Shown here piece after piece: positions 12,341 to 24,917 of a DNA stretch of 64,000 nucleotides (position 1 is the stretch's first letter; each line of letters starts with the position of its first letter). Below the pieces are notes generated by a model. It did not search any database and had not been told where the DNA came from. It was given only the letters and a program-made list of their open reading frames with translations. A program made the translations under genes and the position numbers. The DNA comes from Linanthus parryae (lineage: Eukaryota > Streptophyta > Magnoliopsida > Ericales > Polemoniaceae), in NCBI GenBank assembly GCA_023055425.1, contig JALGPY010000010.1, positions 50,652,165-50,716,164 of the forward strand, in the 5' to 3' direction.

Positions 12341-14046
12341 TGCAACGACCCCCTTATCCGACTCAGACGAATCGGGGAGGACGATGCCAAAAGTAACGTC
12401 GGAAAATCAAAAGAACAACATCCCAACGTATATATTACATACTATTAAACATTACAAAACGTTCTCGAGTCTGTCATACTTTTCTATTATACATTATGCT
12501 AACGTTATCCATACTATTTTACAACGTGTGACGAAACCTCCTTAGTGAGTCTCGTACCCGGTCATGCCATAGTCCTCAACATCTAAACCTGCGGGGGAAG
12601 GAAAACAAGACCGCATTTTTCTAAAATCAGCATAAAGTACTGAGTAAGCAACACCCAAGCTCGTAAAACGGAAGACGAGGCATGTTTACTTTTCATGTAA
12701 TAACAAAGAGGAACGAATTATAAAACAGTAAACTTGAAGAGTAAAGTAGGACTCAAATGTAATCTTCTTCTTTCTTTTAATCTCTTTTCTCAACTTGTAA
12801 ACGGGGAATACGATTCCCAATCTCTTCTTTTTTTCTTTTATAACTGTCCAAATCTCAGAGAAAACTGTATTATAAACTTTGTTGACACGGGGATAATCTA
12901 CTAACTCTACGCATCCAAGACATTAAGTTCCGGCACCCCTCAAAGACTCCTCGCGGCCAGAGAGGTGAGTACATGGAGCGACCCGGCAGGTTGCGACCGG
13001 GCTAAATAAACGGGTCGAGTGACAGAAGCCAACACGACCAATCTAATCAAAGGCAAATATAACGATCCCCGGACAACTCTTTCCACTTTACGTTAATTAC
13101 GAATTATTATTATTATTCGTGTGACAAAATCAAAGCATAGCAACACAATTTCTTTCAAATGTAAGAAGCTTCAAATAAAACATGTAATTAAAGAACAAAG
13201 ACATTTGAGACTAGTATTAAAATCAAGTTAAGACACGAAAGGAGCTAGGCACGCTAGACTTGGCATGTATACTTACCTCGCTTCTCAATGACTAGCACGT
13301 AGCGTTCCCCTAGAAAGACACGTAGTCTTCGTCAAATGATTTGTCACCTACGCGTTTATCGATACACGTGTTAAAGTATGAATTTCTATAAACCTGACGA
13401 GTTTCATTTAACTTTCCTATGCTATACTTATATTTTCTTTTATTAATAATATTTTTAAATTATGTTATTATTATTATATGGAAATCTATAAATTAATATT
13501 TACTTAATGTTATTTTAGCCAATTTATTTATTTTCTAAGTAGCTAAAATTCTTTAAAGAGTATGCCATTAAAATAACTATTTATTTATCAAATTTATAGA
13601 AACTAAATATAGAAACTATTAAAAATATTTAATAAGCAAAATTGATTTTTAAGTTAGGAGGAATTATTCTTCTTAAAAATAATTGCTTCTTTATTACTTG
13701 AGAAAATCGATAACTTTAAATTCTAATATATTAAATAACTACGACTTATATTTCTAGTTCAATTATTTTCAAGAGAACAACTTCTATTTAACTAGAAATT
13801 ATTTTTGCATAGATTATCTATATGTTTAAATCACTTTTACTTAATTAAACTAATAACTGTATTTTGTAGAAATGGATTTAAACATAAAAGAATCATGTTT
13901 TATTTTCAAAATAAATCTTATTTAACTAGACACTATTTTTATCTTAACTTAATTTTATTTTATTACAATTATTACTATTATTATTTCTATTATAACTAAT
14001 ATTATTATTATTATTGCTATTAGTATTATCACTATTGTTGTTGTTG

Positions 14047-14125
<79 letters not shown>

Positions 14126-14267
14126 TTATCATAATCACTACTACTATTATTATTACTATTATTATTAGTATTACTTCTATTTTTATAATTGCTATTATTA
14201 TTATTATTATTACTACTACTACTATTGTTATTACTATTAATTATAATTGCTGCTGCTGCTACTACTA

Positions 14268-14358
<91 letters not shown>

Positions 14359-14466
14359 TACTACTCCTACTACTACTACTACTACTATTATTATTATCAT
14401 GGTTACTATTGCTATTATTATTACTATTATAATTACTACTAGTATTATTATTATTATTTATTATAC

Positions 14467-14509
<43 letters not shown>

Positions 14510-15986
14510 TACTACAAAGTATAGAAATTAATTTAAACCTTAAAATCATACTTTTATTTTATTATAACATTTCAGATTGCTAAATAACAAAGAAACCCCC
14601 ATAGTTTACCGAAATAACAGAAATACCCCCTTTTCTTTAACATATATACTTTCTGAAAATGACAAATACCTCCCCCTTAACATGAATTTTCAATTTGATT
14701 GATCTGAACGTGAATCTAAGCATCAAGACAAGATTTTGATTACATAAATCAACTCAGGGCGATGAATAGAGCATACCAGAATAAAAAACCGAGAGAAACG
14801 ATCGAGATTTGGTCCGGGTTGCGTAACCGAACGTTGCTCGCCGGAGTTGGAGCTCGTGGCCGGTTTTAATGGCTTCTTCAGCTTGTTCTGAGCCCTCCAA
14901 TGTGTTGGTCGGCCTCCTAGAAGTCCACTGAAAGCAGAGGAAGAAGTTGGGTGGCGCTGGTTCACGTTGGTGAAGTTTGGCCGGAAATTTGGCCGGCTTT
15001 AATGGAGGTTGGCCGGAGTTTGGTGGTGCTCTGTTTCTGGGTGGTTTAGCTACTGGTCTCGCCTGGATTCAGGCCGTTACAGAGAGGGAGAGTGAGAGAC
15101 AAGGAGGGCAGAGAGTTTGGAAGGTGGTGGTGATGGCCTCGGTGGTTCCCGTCGGGAACAGAGGCGGTGGTGGTGGCAGGTTTGGGCTAGCTGCTGCTGC
15201 TGCCGTGTTCTGTTTCGGACAAAGAACAAAGTGAGGCAGAGAGGAGAGTTGGGGGAAGTGGTTGAAGGTGCAGGTGGTGGCTGTGTTCTCGGTGGTGGTG
15301 TTGGTGGTCGCCGGAGATGGAGAAGATGATGATGACGTTGGTGGTGCTGATTGAGTGCAGTTGTGTTTTTGCCGAAGGAAATGATAGAGGGAGATTTTAT
15401 AGGAGGTGAGTGAAAGTGATGGAGGCGGTGGTGATGATTTTTGTCGGGCAAAACTTTTGCCGAATGAGAAAAAGTAGGAAGAAGGAAATTTGAAGTGGAA
15501 GAAGAAGAGGAAAAAGACAAGGACAAAAACAAATCCTGGTGAAACTCTCTTAATAGTGACTTGTTTAGAAATGTATTGGGTGTGAACACCAAGTATGTAG
15601 GTGGATTGGGTGTGTGTTATCTATACAATAGTGTGGTGGTTGCACACGCGTTAAATAATAACACTAAATAAATTTAGCCGAATTAAATTATAAATGTTAT
15701 CTTAATGTTTTCTAAATTATTGTTCGAATGGTTTCCCTAATTTAATACTATTAATATTATTATTAATAATAAAGCATATATATATATAAATATATATAAC
15801 TAGCATATATATATATAACTATATAAAAATGCTTAGCTTATAAAATTCTCAAACAGTGTATTTAATGATATTTTTATTATTATTAAGATAGCTTCTTAAT
15901 TAAAGCAGGATAATTTTTTATCAAATTTAATTCGTATGAGTTTCTAAATTTACTATTTTACCCCTGCAATTTGACGGGGTATTACA
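12341..15986 (-). repeat. Tekay 3' LTR (left copy)
   Basis: The 3646 bp copy runs from TGCAACGACC to GGGGTATTACA on the plus strand. Its inner edge meets a polypurine tract, so it is the 3' LTR of the minus-strand element. It contains a long ATT/ACT microsatellite, about 140 bp longer than in the other LTR, and a GC-rich stretch at 14970-15330. That stretch gives spurious open frames and no recognisable protein. Confidence 0.9.
13955..14517. repeat. ATT/ACT trinucleotide microsatellite in left Tekay LTR
   Basis: More than 500 bases consist almost wholly of TAT/ATT, GTT and CTA triplets in blocks. The long poly-Leu, poly-Thr, poly-Tyr and poly-Asn frames here are by-products of triplet repetition. 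The matching tract in the right LTR is shorter. Confidence 0.95.
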
Positions 15987-15999
15987 TTCTTTCCCCCTT
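15987..15999 (-). promoter_or_regulatory. Polypurine tract of Tekay element
   Basis: On the minus strand AAGGGGGAAAGAA lies directly before the TGTAATACC start of the 3' LTR. This is the expected plus-strand DNA primer in reverse transcription and confirms the element's direction. Confidence 0.85.
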
Positions 16000-16309
16000 A
16001 AACGGAGCTTCGTCCTCGAAGCTAACTCTGACAATTGACCGAAAACTTAGCTCATCCAACACCAACTAACTAAAATCACATAATGTTGCAAGTAATTTTT
16101 TGCAACAAGTAATTATAATCTAATGTTTATAGTAACAAATTTTAATTGCGTTTTATTTACTCAAGTGATTTTAGTTTCATTTAACTGCTATATGTTACGG
16201 CTAGGCATGTCGTAAGGTTACTACGCATAAGAGAATATTGAGTATGAACGGTACCAAACGAAACGAGGGGTTGTATCCTTCCCCCCTTGGAAAGTGACTT
16301 CCTCGGAAC
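16000..16309. other. Tekay 3' untranslated spacer
   Basis: About 310 bases lie between the chromodomain stop and the polypurine tract. I see no coding sequence, only AT-rich DNA with a second pyrimidine run at 16276-16286. Confidence 0.6.
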
Positions 16310-17840
16310 TTAGTTTACCTCGGCGAATAGGTGTGGGTATTTATTTCGCATTTCGTCTTCAGCTTCCCATGTAGCCTCTTCTGTTTGGTGGTTAGACCAA
16401 AGGACTTTGACCAGTTTAACACTCTTGTTACGCGTGTCTCTTGTCTTGGTGTCCAATATCTTGATAGGTTGCTCCTCGTAGGTTAGCGACGGGTCGAAAT
16501 CTACCGGTTCAGGATCTAGAACGTGGGGATGGGTCTGGCACATATTTCTTCAGTTGTGATACATGGAAAACATTGTGTACACGCCCCAATTTCGATGGCA
16601 GATCAAGTCTATATGCAACTTCCCCAATCCTTTCTATAACCTCGTATGGACCGATAAACTTAGGGCTTAATTTTCCCTTTAGGTTGAACCTGGTCACTCC
16701 CTTGGTAGGCGAAACCCTTAGAAATGCTTTTTCTCCCACTTGGAATTCTAACGGTATTCTCTTCTGATCCGCGTACGAATTCTGCCTGTCTTGGGCTGCT
16801 TTCATTCGTTGTTGGATGAGTCGTACCTGGTTCGTCATGTCTTCAATCATTTGTGGTCCAATGACTACCGTTTCGCTAATGTCACTCCAACACAATGGCG
16901 ATCAGCACTTTCTTCCATACATGGCTTCGTACGGTGCCATACCAATGCTGGCGTGATAGCTGTTGTTATAGGAGAATTCTATTAACGGCAATTTGTCCAC
17001 CCATGACCCTTGAAAGTCCATAACACAGACTCTTAACATATCTTCTAGTGCTTGAATGGTTCTTTCTGTTTGCCCATCTGTGGCTGGGTGGAAAGCTGTA
17101 CTAAATTTCAGCTGAGTTCCCAACGCTTCTTGGAGCGCCTTCCAGAAATGAGAGGGAAAGTTAGGGTCTCTGTTCGAGATTATCGAACTCGGAACCCCAT
17201 GATATCTTACGATATTTCTGATGTATGCGTCTGCCCTTTGTTCCATGTTCCATGTGTCCTTCATCAGGATGAATCTTGCCGTTATGGTTAGTCTGTCCAC
17301 GACTACCCATATCTGATTTAGTCCGTTCTTTGACGTCGGCAGTGCTGTGACGAAATCCATCGAGATGGAGTCCCATTTCCAAACTGAAACATCCAGTGGT
17401 TGGAGTAGGCCTCCCATTCTCTTATGTTCGAATTTCACCTTTTGGCAGGTTAAACATCTAGCCACAAATTCTGCTACTTCCTTCTTCATGTTGGGCCACC
17501 AGAACGTCTTCTTTAAGTCCTTGTAGAGTTTATCGCCTCCAGGATGGATTGAAAATGGTGTGTTGTGTGCTTCCTGCATCAACTTCTGTTTGGTTTCCAC
17601 GCACTTCTGTGGTACACACCATCTTCCTTTGTAGCGGATGCTTCCATCCTCGTGAATCTTGAACTCTTTGGCTTCTCCTGCTGCAATCTTCTTCTTGATT
17701 CTTTCGAGCTTTACATCTCCAGCTTGATTGTTCCTTATTTCTTCAAAGAAGTCTGGTACAGTTGTCATGCTTCCAAGCAGGTTTTGTACAGTTCCTTGTT
17801 CCACCACTTCGATGTTGAGTTTTCTGAACTCGTGGCATAA
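16310..17840 (-). pseudogene. Tekay integrase with chromodomain
   Basis: The frame 17807-16902 holds the integrase zinc region (HPGGDKLYKDL, then CLTCQKVKFEH) and core. Catalytic Asp is kept in SMDFVTALP and Glu in DGQTERTIQ. The second Asp of the usual SDRD motif is Asn (IISNRDPNF), which should abolish activity. A TGA at 16902-16904 follows MYGRKC, then the same frame continues at 16895-16509 (GAKAFL-like VGEKAFLRVSPTKG and VFHVSQLKKYVPD). A second shift near 16530 leads to a chromodomain at 16543-16310 (ILDTKTRDTRNKSVKLVKVL, then WSNHQTEEATWE). Chromodomains in this clade steer integration to heterochromatin. Confidence 0.88.
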
Positions 17841-19752
17841 CTGGTCCGTTAAGACTTATCATAGCGTTTACTGCATGGCTTGATTTTCGACTTAGCGCGT
17901 CAGCAACTACGTTAGCCTTCCCTTCGTGGTACTGGATGCGTAGATCGTAATCCTTGATAATTTCCAGCCATCTTCGTTTCCTGTTGTTCAATTCCTTCTG
18001 AGTGAAGATGTACTTCAAGCTTCGATGATCCGTGTAGAGCTTGCAAACGGCTCCATAAAGATGGTGTCTCCATATCTTTAGCGCGAAGACTACTGCTGCC
18101 AGTTCCAGGTCGTGTGTGGCGTTGTTTTCCTCGTGGGGTTTCAGTTGCCTTGACGCGTAGGCAATTACCCTTCGATCTTGCATAAGCACGCATCCTAGTC
18201 CCTTCTTAGACGCATCACTGTATACTTCGAATTCACCAGACTCGTTCGGTAAAGCTAATACGGGTGCTGTAGTTAGCTTTTCCTTCAGAGTTTGGAATGC
18301 TTGTTCGCAGCTATCGTCCCAATAATACTTCACCGCTTTCTTTGTCAGTGTTGTCAGTGGCCTAGCGATCTTGGATAAATCCTTTACGAAACGTCGGTAG
18401 TAGCCTGCTAAGCCAAGGAAACTTCGGATTTCCGAAACACTCTTTGGTGTAGGCCAGTCCTTAACTGCTGGGTCCACAGCTATTCCTTTCTTGGAGATTA
18501 TATGGCCCAGAAATGGAACACGATCCAGCCAAAATTCGCATTTCGACAGCTTGGCGTACAGTTGTTGCTGCCTCAAAGTCCGTAATACTTTTCAGAGATG
18601 TTCTTCATGATCATTCTCGTTCTTTGAGTACACCAGAATTTCATCGATGAAGACAACTACAAACTGGTCCAGAAATGGTTTCATCACCCGATTCATCAAA
18701 TCCATGAACACTGCGGGTGCGTTGGTCAAACCAAACGAAATCACCGTGAACTCATAGTGACCATACCTTGTACTAAAGGCAGTCTTTGGGATATCTTTCT
18801 CGGCAACACGGAGTTGATGATATCCGGACCTCAGGTCGATTTTAGAGAAGACGCTAGCCCCTTGTAATTGATCAAACAAGTCATCAATCCGGGGCAGCGG
18901 ATATTTGTTCTTGATGGTAGCACTGTTCAGTTCTCGGTAGTCAATGCATAACCGTAAACTTCCGTCTTTATTTTTGACGAATAATACAGGTGCTCCCCAG
19001 GGTGACACACTAGGCCGTATGTACCCTTTATCCAGAAGTTCTTGTATCTTGCTCTTCAACTCTTTTAGTTCAGCAGGTGCCATCCGATACGGCGCCTTTG
19101 AAATAGGTGCAGTTCCAGGTGCCAAGTCTATGGTGAACTCCACTTCTCTTTGAGGTGGAATTCCCGGGATCTCGTCTGGGAATACGTCAGGGAATTCTCT
19201 AACGACTGGTATTTCTTCTAGAGCAGTCTCCTTCTTGGTTACGTCTTGGACATAACATAAGAAGGCAGAGTTTCCCTTCTTCACTTGATTAACTATGGTC
19301 AGGGCTGATACTAGTTTAATGCGAGGTTGCGTGGGGATACCTCGGTAAGTGATCTTTTCACCCTTAGGTCCTTTCAATCGGACCTTTTGACCATAGCAGT
19401 CAATAACTGCTCGATACTTTCCAAGCCAGTCCATTCCTAGGATCACATCTATGCCCCCTAAATCAAACTTGATTAAGTTGGCAGGTAAGGTACTGGTTAG
19501 GATCTTCAATTGTATTCCTTCGAATACGGTGTCACAGACAGTTATGTGGCCGTTAGGTGTTGCTACAGGAATGGATACGCTAGACGACTTATGCAAACCC
19601 AATTTCTCAACAAACGATGACGATATAAAGGAATAAGATGCACCCGAATCAAATAGTATGAAAGCTGGTTGCTCAAGGACAAGGAAAGTACCCGTCACCA
19701 CTCCATGAGCAGCTTCTGCTTCAGTCCTGGTCAGCACAGCGAGCCTTCCCAC
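17743..19752 (-). pseudogene. Tekay protease, reverse transcriptase and RNase H
   Basis: The order is protease ([13 protein letters not shown]), linker with [10 protein letters not shown] and RNase H. RT motifs are [33 protein letters not shown], and a catalytic loop reading [13 protein letters not shown]. The second catalytic Asp of the usual IDD is Glu. A TGA at 18592-18594 follows HEEHL, where relatives have Arg, then the same frame continues. RNase H shows [33 protein letters not shown] and VADALSRKS, so its acidic residues remain. A frameshift near 17840 ends this frame. Confidence 0.9.
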
Positions 19753-20913
19753 ATTTCCATTTTGACCTCCTGCTGCACCAGCTCCGTTGTTCGCATTCGG
19801 TCTATATCCGACAATTTTGTTCCCATTCCTAGGCTGAGCTCCGTTCTGTCCTGGGTTGAAATTTTGCTGCCTTCCACAGCCATTGCCTCCATTGTTTTGG
19901 TTGTTGCGGTTTCCATTTTGCTGATTCCCAAACTGCTGGTTGCGCCCAAAGTTGTTCCCGTTCTGCTGACGGTTGCCTTGGTAGTTGTTCTGTTATGGCC
20001 TTCCGAAATTGCCTCCTAGGTTCACTTGCTGGTTCCTGGCTGGTGGTAGTCGACACTCATAGGCTCGGTGTCCTCTCTTGCCACAATTAATGCAAGTGAC
20101 TACGTTTCCTTCGCAATCCTCGCCTGGGTGGTTTCGTTGGCACTTCTTGCAGAAGTAACGACGAATTTGCTGAGCTCCGGTGTTTTGTTGATTACCACGA
20201 TACTGCCCTTGGTTGCTTCCTCCAATGTTGGTCTTGAACCTTTGATTTCCATTTGTGAAGTTGTTGTTGCTTCCTCATGTCTCCTCGAGCTTGCGCTTCT
20301 TGCGTTTCTCTTCTTGGGAGACACGGACTCGCCAGATATCAGTAGCTCTGTCATAGGCTTCGTGGAGAGTAGAGTAGGTCCTGCTCAACAGAGATTCTTG
20401 TAGCCTTTCATTCAGTCCACCGATGAATCGAGAAACCTTGGAGTCTTCATCAGGCACCATATTTCCAACGAATCGCGTCAGCTCTGTAAATTTTCAAAAA
20501 TACTCCGTCACTGAGTCATTCCCTTGCTGCAGGTTCTGGAATTCCATCTCCTTGCTCCTCTTCACATGATGTGGATAGAAACGAGATCTGAGAGCAGCTT
20601 GAAGAGCTTCCCAATTGAAATTGGGTTTGGCCAACAAAGTTTCTAGTGCGTTTCTCCACCAGAGGTTGGCTTCACTCTTCAGGTAAAAGGCCGCACAATT
20701 CACTTTTCGCTCATCAGGGCATTCTACCACTTCAAGGATCTTATCCATTTCCATGATCCAATCCTCCAATTCAACAGGATCCTCTTTTCCTGTGAATTCT
20801 ATTGGCTTCATTTCTGCTACCTTTTTGGCCCAGTTAGTCCCTGTCTGACCTCCGTTGTTCATCATTTGGCTCATTTGTGTGAAGAATTGCTCCATGCTGA
20901 CGTTTTCGGCCAT
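19753..20913 (-). pseudogene. Tekay gag with two zinc knuckles
   Basis: The ATG at 20913 starts MAENVSMEQFFTQMSQMM. The capsid part includes a EDPVELEDWIMEMDKI block and NLWWRNALE. The nucleocapsid part has two CCHC knuckles, CKKCQRNHPGEDC and CINCGKRGHRAYEC, in an Asn/Gln/Gly-rich tail. Stops break the single frame: TGA at 20494-20496, TGA at 20275-20277 and TAA at 19993-19995. All lie in the frame that continues into protease, so gag and pol were one polyprotein. Confidence 0.85.
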
Positions 20914-21391
20914 TGGTCTCTGTCAAATGGTCCTAAAGTAGTATTGTAGTGGTCTATCAGTCTCACCCTATGGTATTCTTAGTTATGGTTTGTAAATATT
21001 TCAACAACTATTTCACAATTATTCAACACAATTATCTTGTAAAATAACAGCTAACCACGTATCACATAACAACTATCACAATAAAGCACATATAACGTGC
21101 ATCTGCAAAGGAATTGATACATCTAGTATGAATCAAATTATGTATTCAACCTTCTTCCTATCATGTAAGTGAAGATTATTCACAACCAATAAACTGTATT
21201 TTATATCAAACGATTCATATTAGACTATAACACACAATACTTCTAAGGACAGGTTGCGGGTGGGCGGGAAATACCAAGACCTATGCCTAAACTACCCATA
21301 CCACGAACGGCTTTTACAATTTTAATTTATCTTACCCTATGTTCATTTTAAGTTTCCCTACAGGTTTTTATTTCCCATTTAATGGACTGCC
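20914..21391. other. Tekay 5' leader
   Basis: About 480 non-coding bases lie between the primer site and the gag start of the minus-strand element. I see no gene or clear repeat in it. Confidence 0.6.
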
Positions 21392-21404
21392 GGCTCTTAT
21401 ACCA
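21392..21404 (-). promoter_or_regulatory. Tekay primer binding site (initiator tRNA-Met, one mismatch)
   Basis: On the minus strand TGGTATAAGAGCC lies two bases inside the 5' LTR. It differs from the initiator-Met site TGGTATCAGAGCC at one base. Confidence 0.85.
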
Positions 21405-21406
21405 CC

Positions 21407-23093
21407 TGCAACGACCCCCATATCCGACTCAGACGAATCGGGGAGGACGATGCCAAAAGTAACGGCGGAAAATAAAAAGCACAACATCCCAACGTATATA
21501 TTACATACTATTAAACATTACAAAACGTTTTCGAGTCTGTCATACTTTTCTATTATACATTATGCTAACGTTATCCATACTTTTTCACAACGTGTGACGA
21601 AACCTCCTTAGTGAGTCTCGTACCCGATCATGCCATAGTCCTCTTCATCTAAACCTGCGGGGGAAGGAAAACAAGACCGCATTTTTCTAAAATCAGCATA
21701 AAGTAATGAGTAAGCAACACCCAAGCTCGTAAAATGGAAGACGTGGCATGTTTACTTTTCATGTAATAACAAAGAGGAACGAAATATAAAACAGTAAACT
21801 TGAAGAGTAAAGTAGGACTCAAATGTAATCTTCTTCTTTCTTTTAATCTCTTTTCTCAACTTGTAAACGGGGAATACGATTCCCAATCTCTTCTTCTTTT
21901 CTTTATAATTGTCCAAATCTCAGAGAAAACTGTATTATTAACTTTGTTGACACGGGGATAATCTACTAACTCTAAGCATCCAAGACCTTAAGTGCCGGCA
22001 CCCCTCAAAGACTCCTCGCGGCCAGGGAGGTGAGTACATGGAGCGACCCGGCAGGTTGCGACCGGGCAAAATAAACGGGTGGAGTGACAGAAGCCAACAC
22101 GACCAATCTAATCAAAGGCAAATATAACACTTTATGTTAATTACGAATTATTATTATTATTCGTGTGACAAAATTAAAGCATAGCAACGCAATTTCTTTC
22201 AAATGTAAGAAGCTTCAAATAAAACATGTAATTAAAGAACAAAGACATTTGAGACTAGTATTAAAATCAAGTTAAGACACGAAAGGAGCTAGGCACGCTA
22301 GACTTGGCATGTATACTTACCTCGCTTCTCAATGACTAGCACGTAGCGTTCCCCTAGAAAGACACGTAGTCTTCGTCAACTGATTTATCACCTACGTGTT
22401 TATTGATACACGTGTTAAAGTATGAATTTCTATAAACACGACGAGTTTCATTTATATTTCCTATGCTATACTTATATTTTCTTTTATTAATAATATTTTT
22501 AAATTATGTTATTATTATTATATGGAAATCTATAAATTAATATTTACTAAATGTTATTTTAGCCAATTTATTTATTTTCTAAGTAGCTAAAATTCTTTAA
22601 AGAGTATGCCATTAAAATAACTATTTATTTATCAAATTTATAGAAACTAAATATAGAAACTATTAAAAATATTTAATAAGCAAAATTGATTTTTAAGTTA
22701 GGAGGAATAATTCTTCTTAAAAATAATTGCTTCTTTATTACTTGAGAAAATCGTTAACTTTAAATTCTAATATATTAAATAACAACGACTTATATTTCCA
22801 GTTCAATTATTTACAAGAGAACAACTTCCATTTAACTAGAAATTATTTTTGCATAGATTATCTATATGTTTAAATCACTTTTACTTAATTAAACTAATAA
22901 CTGTATTTTGTAGAAATGGATTTAAACATAAAAGAATCATGTTTTATTTTCAAAATAAATCTTATTTAACTAGACACTATTTTTATCTTAACTTAATTTT
23001 ATTTTATTAAAATTGTTACTATTATTATTTCTATTATAACTACTATTATTATTATTGCTATTAGTATTATCACTATTGTTGTTGTTGTTGTTG

Positions 23094-23184
<91 letters not shown>

Positions 23185-23290
23185 TTATCATAATCACTAC
23201 TACTATTATTATTACTATTATTATTAGTATTACTTCTATTTTTATAATTGCTATTATTATTATTATTACTACTACTACTATTATTATTAT

Positions 23291-23328
<38 letters not shown>

Positions 23329-24713
23329 TTATTATTATTATCATGGTTACTATTGCTATTATTATTACTATTATAATTACTACTAGTATTATTATTATTA
23401 TTTATTATACTTATTATTATTATTATTATTATTATTACTACTACAAAGTATAGAAATTAATTTAAACCTTAAAATCATACTTTTATTTTATTTTTACATT
23501 TCAGATTGCTAAATAACAAAGAAACCCCCATAGTTTATCGAAAAAACAGAAATACCCCTTTTCTTTAACATATATACTTTTTGAAAATGACAAATACCTC
23601 CCTCTTAACATGAATTTCAATTTGATTGATCTAAACGTGAATCTAAGCATCAAGACAAGATTTTGATTACATAAATCAACTCAGGGCGATGAATAGAGCA
23701 TACCAGAATCAAAAACCGAGAGAAACGATCGAGATTTGGTCCGGGTTGCGTAACCGAACGTTGCTCGCCGGAGTTGGAGCTCGTGGCCGACTTTAATGGC
23801 TTCTTCAGCCAGTTCTGAGCCCTCCAATGTGTTGGTCGACCTCCTAGAAGTCCACTGAAAGCAGAGGAAGAAGTTGGATGGCGCTGGTTCACGTTGGTGA
23901 AGTTTGGCCGGAAATTTGGGCGGTTTTAATGGAGGTTGGCCGGAGTTTGGTGGTGCTCTGTTTCTGGGTGGTTTAGCTACTGGTCTTGCATGGATTCATA
24001 CCGTTACAGAGAGGGAGAGTGAGAGATAAGGAGGGCTGAGAGTTTGGAAGGTGGTGGTGATGGCCTCGGTGGTTCCCGTCGGGAACAGAGGCGGTGGTGG
24101 TGGCAGTTTTGGGCTAGCTGCTGCTGCTGCCGTGTTCTGTTTCGGATAGAGAACAAAGTGAGGCAGAGAGGGGAGCTGGGGACAGTGGGTGAAGGTGGAG
24201 GTGGAGGTTGTGTTCTCGGTGGTGGTGTTGGTGGTCGCAGGAGATGGAGAAGATGATGATGACGTTGGTGGTGCTGATTGAGTGCAGTGGTGATTTTGCC
24301 GATGGAAATGAGAGAGGGAGATTTTATAGGAGGTGAGTGAAAGTGATGGAGGCGGTGGTGATGATTTTTGTTGGGCAAACTTTTTCCGAATGAGAAAAAG
24401 TAGGAAGAAGGAAATTTGAAGTGGAAGAAGAAGAGGAAAAAGACAAGGACAAAAACAACTCCTGGTGAAACTCTCTTGACAGTGACTTGTTTAGAAATGT
24501 ACTGGGTGTGAACACCAAGTATGTAGGTAGATTGGGTGTGTGTTATCTATACAATAGTGTGGTGGTTGCACACGCGTTAAATAATAACACTAAATAAATT
24601 TAGCCGAATTAAATTATAAATGTTTTCTTAATGTTTTCTAAATTATTGTTCGAATAGTTTCCCTAATTTAGTACTATTATTATTAATAATAATAAAGCAT
24701 ATATATATAACTA

Positions 24714-24749
<36 letters not shown>

Positions 24750-24912
24750 CTATATAAAAATGCTTAGCTTATAAAATCCTCAAACAGTGTATTTAATGAT
24801 ATTTATACTATTATTAAAATAGCTTCTTAATTAAAGCACGATAATATTTTATCAAATTTAATTCGTATGAGTTTCTTACTATTTTACCCCTGCAATTTGA
24901 CGGGGTATTAAA
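21407..24912 (-). repeat. Tekay 5' LTR (right copy)
   Basis: The 3506 bp copy starts TGCAACGACC on the plus strand. Its outer end reads GGGGTATTAAA instead of GGGGTATTACA, a C-to-A change in the terminal dinucleotide. TATGG then follows as the target duplication. It holds the shorter ATT/ACT microsatellite (about 23010-23455) and a TA-dinucleotide run at 24716-24748. Confidence 0.9.
23010..23455. repeat. ATT/ACT microsatellite in right Tekay LTR
   Basis: Blocks of TAT, GTT and CTA triplets match the tract at 13955-14517 but with fewer ACT units. The open frames here are low-complexity artefacts. Confidence 0.95.
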
Positions 24913-24917
24913 TATGG

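Larger units (their letters stand above)
12341..24912 (-). mobile_element. Tekay/Del-type Ty3 chromovirus, full length, decayed
   Basis: This element reads on the minus strand. Two LTRs (12341-15986 and 21407-24912) bracket a 5.4 kb internal region holding primer site, gag, protease, RT, RNase H, integrase, chromodomain and polypurine tract in order. TATGG flanks it on both sides (12336-12340 and 24913-24917). The LTRs start TGTAATACCCCGTC in element orientation and are about 3.5 kb, typical of the Del/Tekay clade. By eye the LTRs are about 95% identical, so the insertion is of middle age. It is no longer coding-competent. Confidence 0.9.

Noticed and set aside
13944..14524. Open frames of poly-Leu, poly-Thr, poly-Asn and poly-Tyr
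   Set aside because: They are translations of the ATT/ACT microsatellite in the Tekay LTRs and have no coding evidence.
14977..15592. GC-rich open frames on both strands (and the copies at 24004-24518)
   Set aside because: They lie inside both Tekay LTRs, drift between the copies with frame changes, and show no protein motif.
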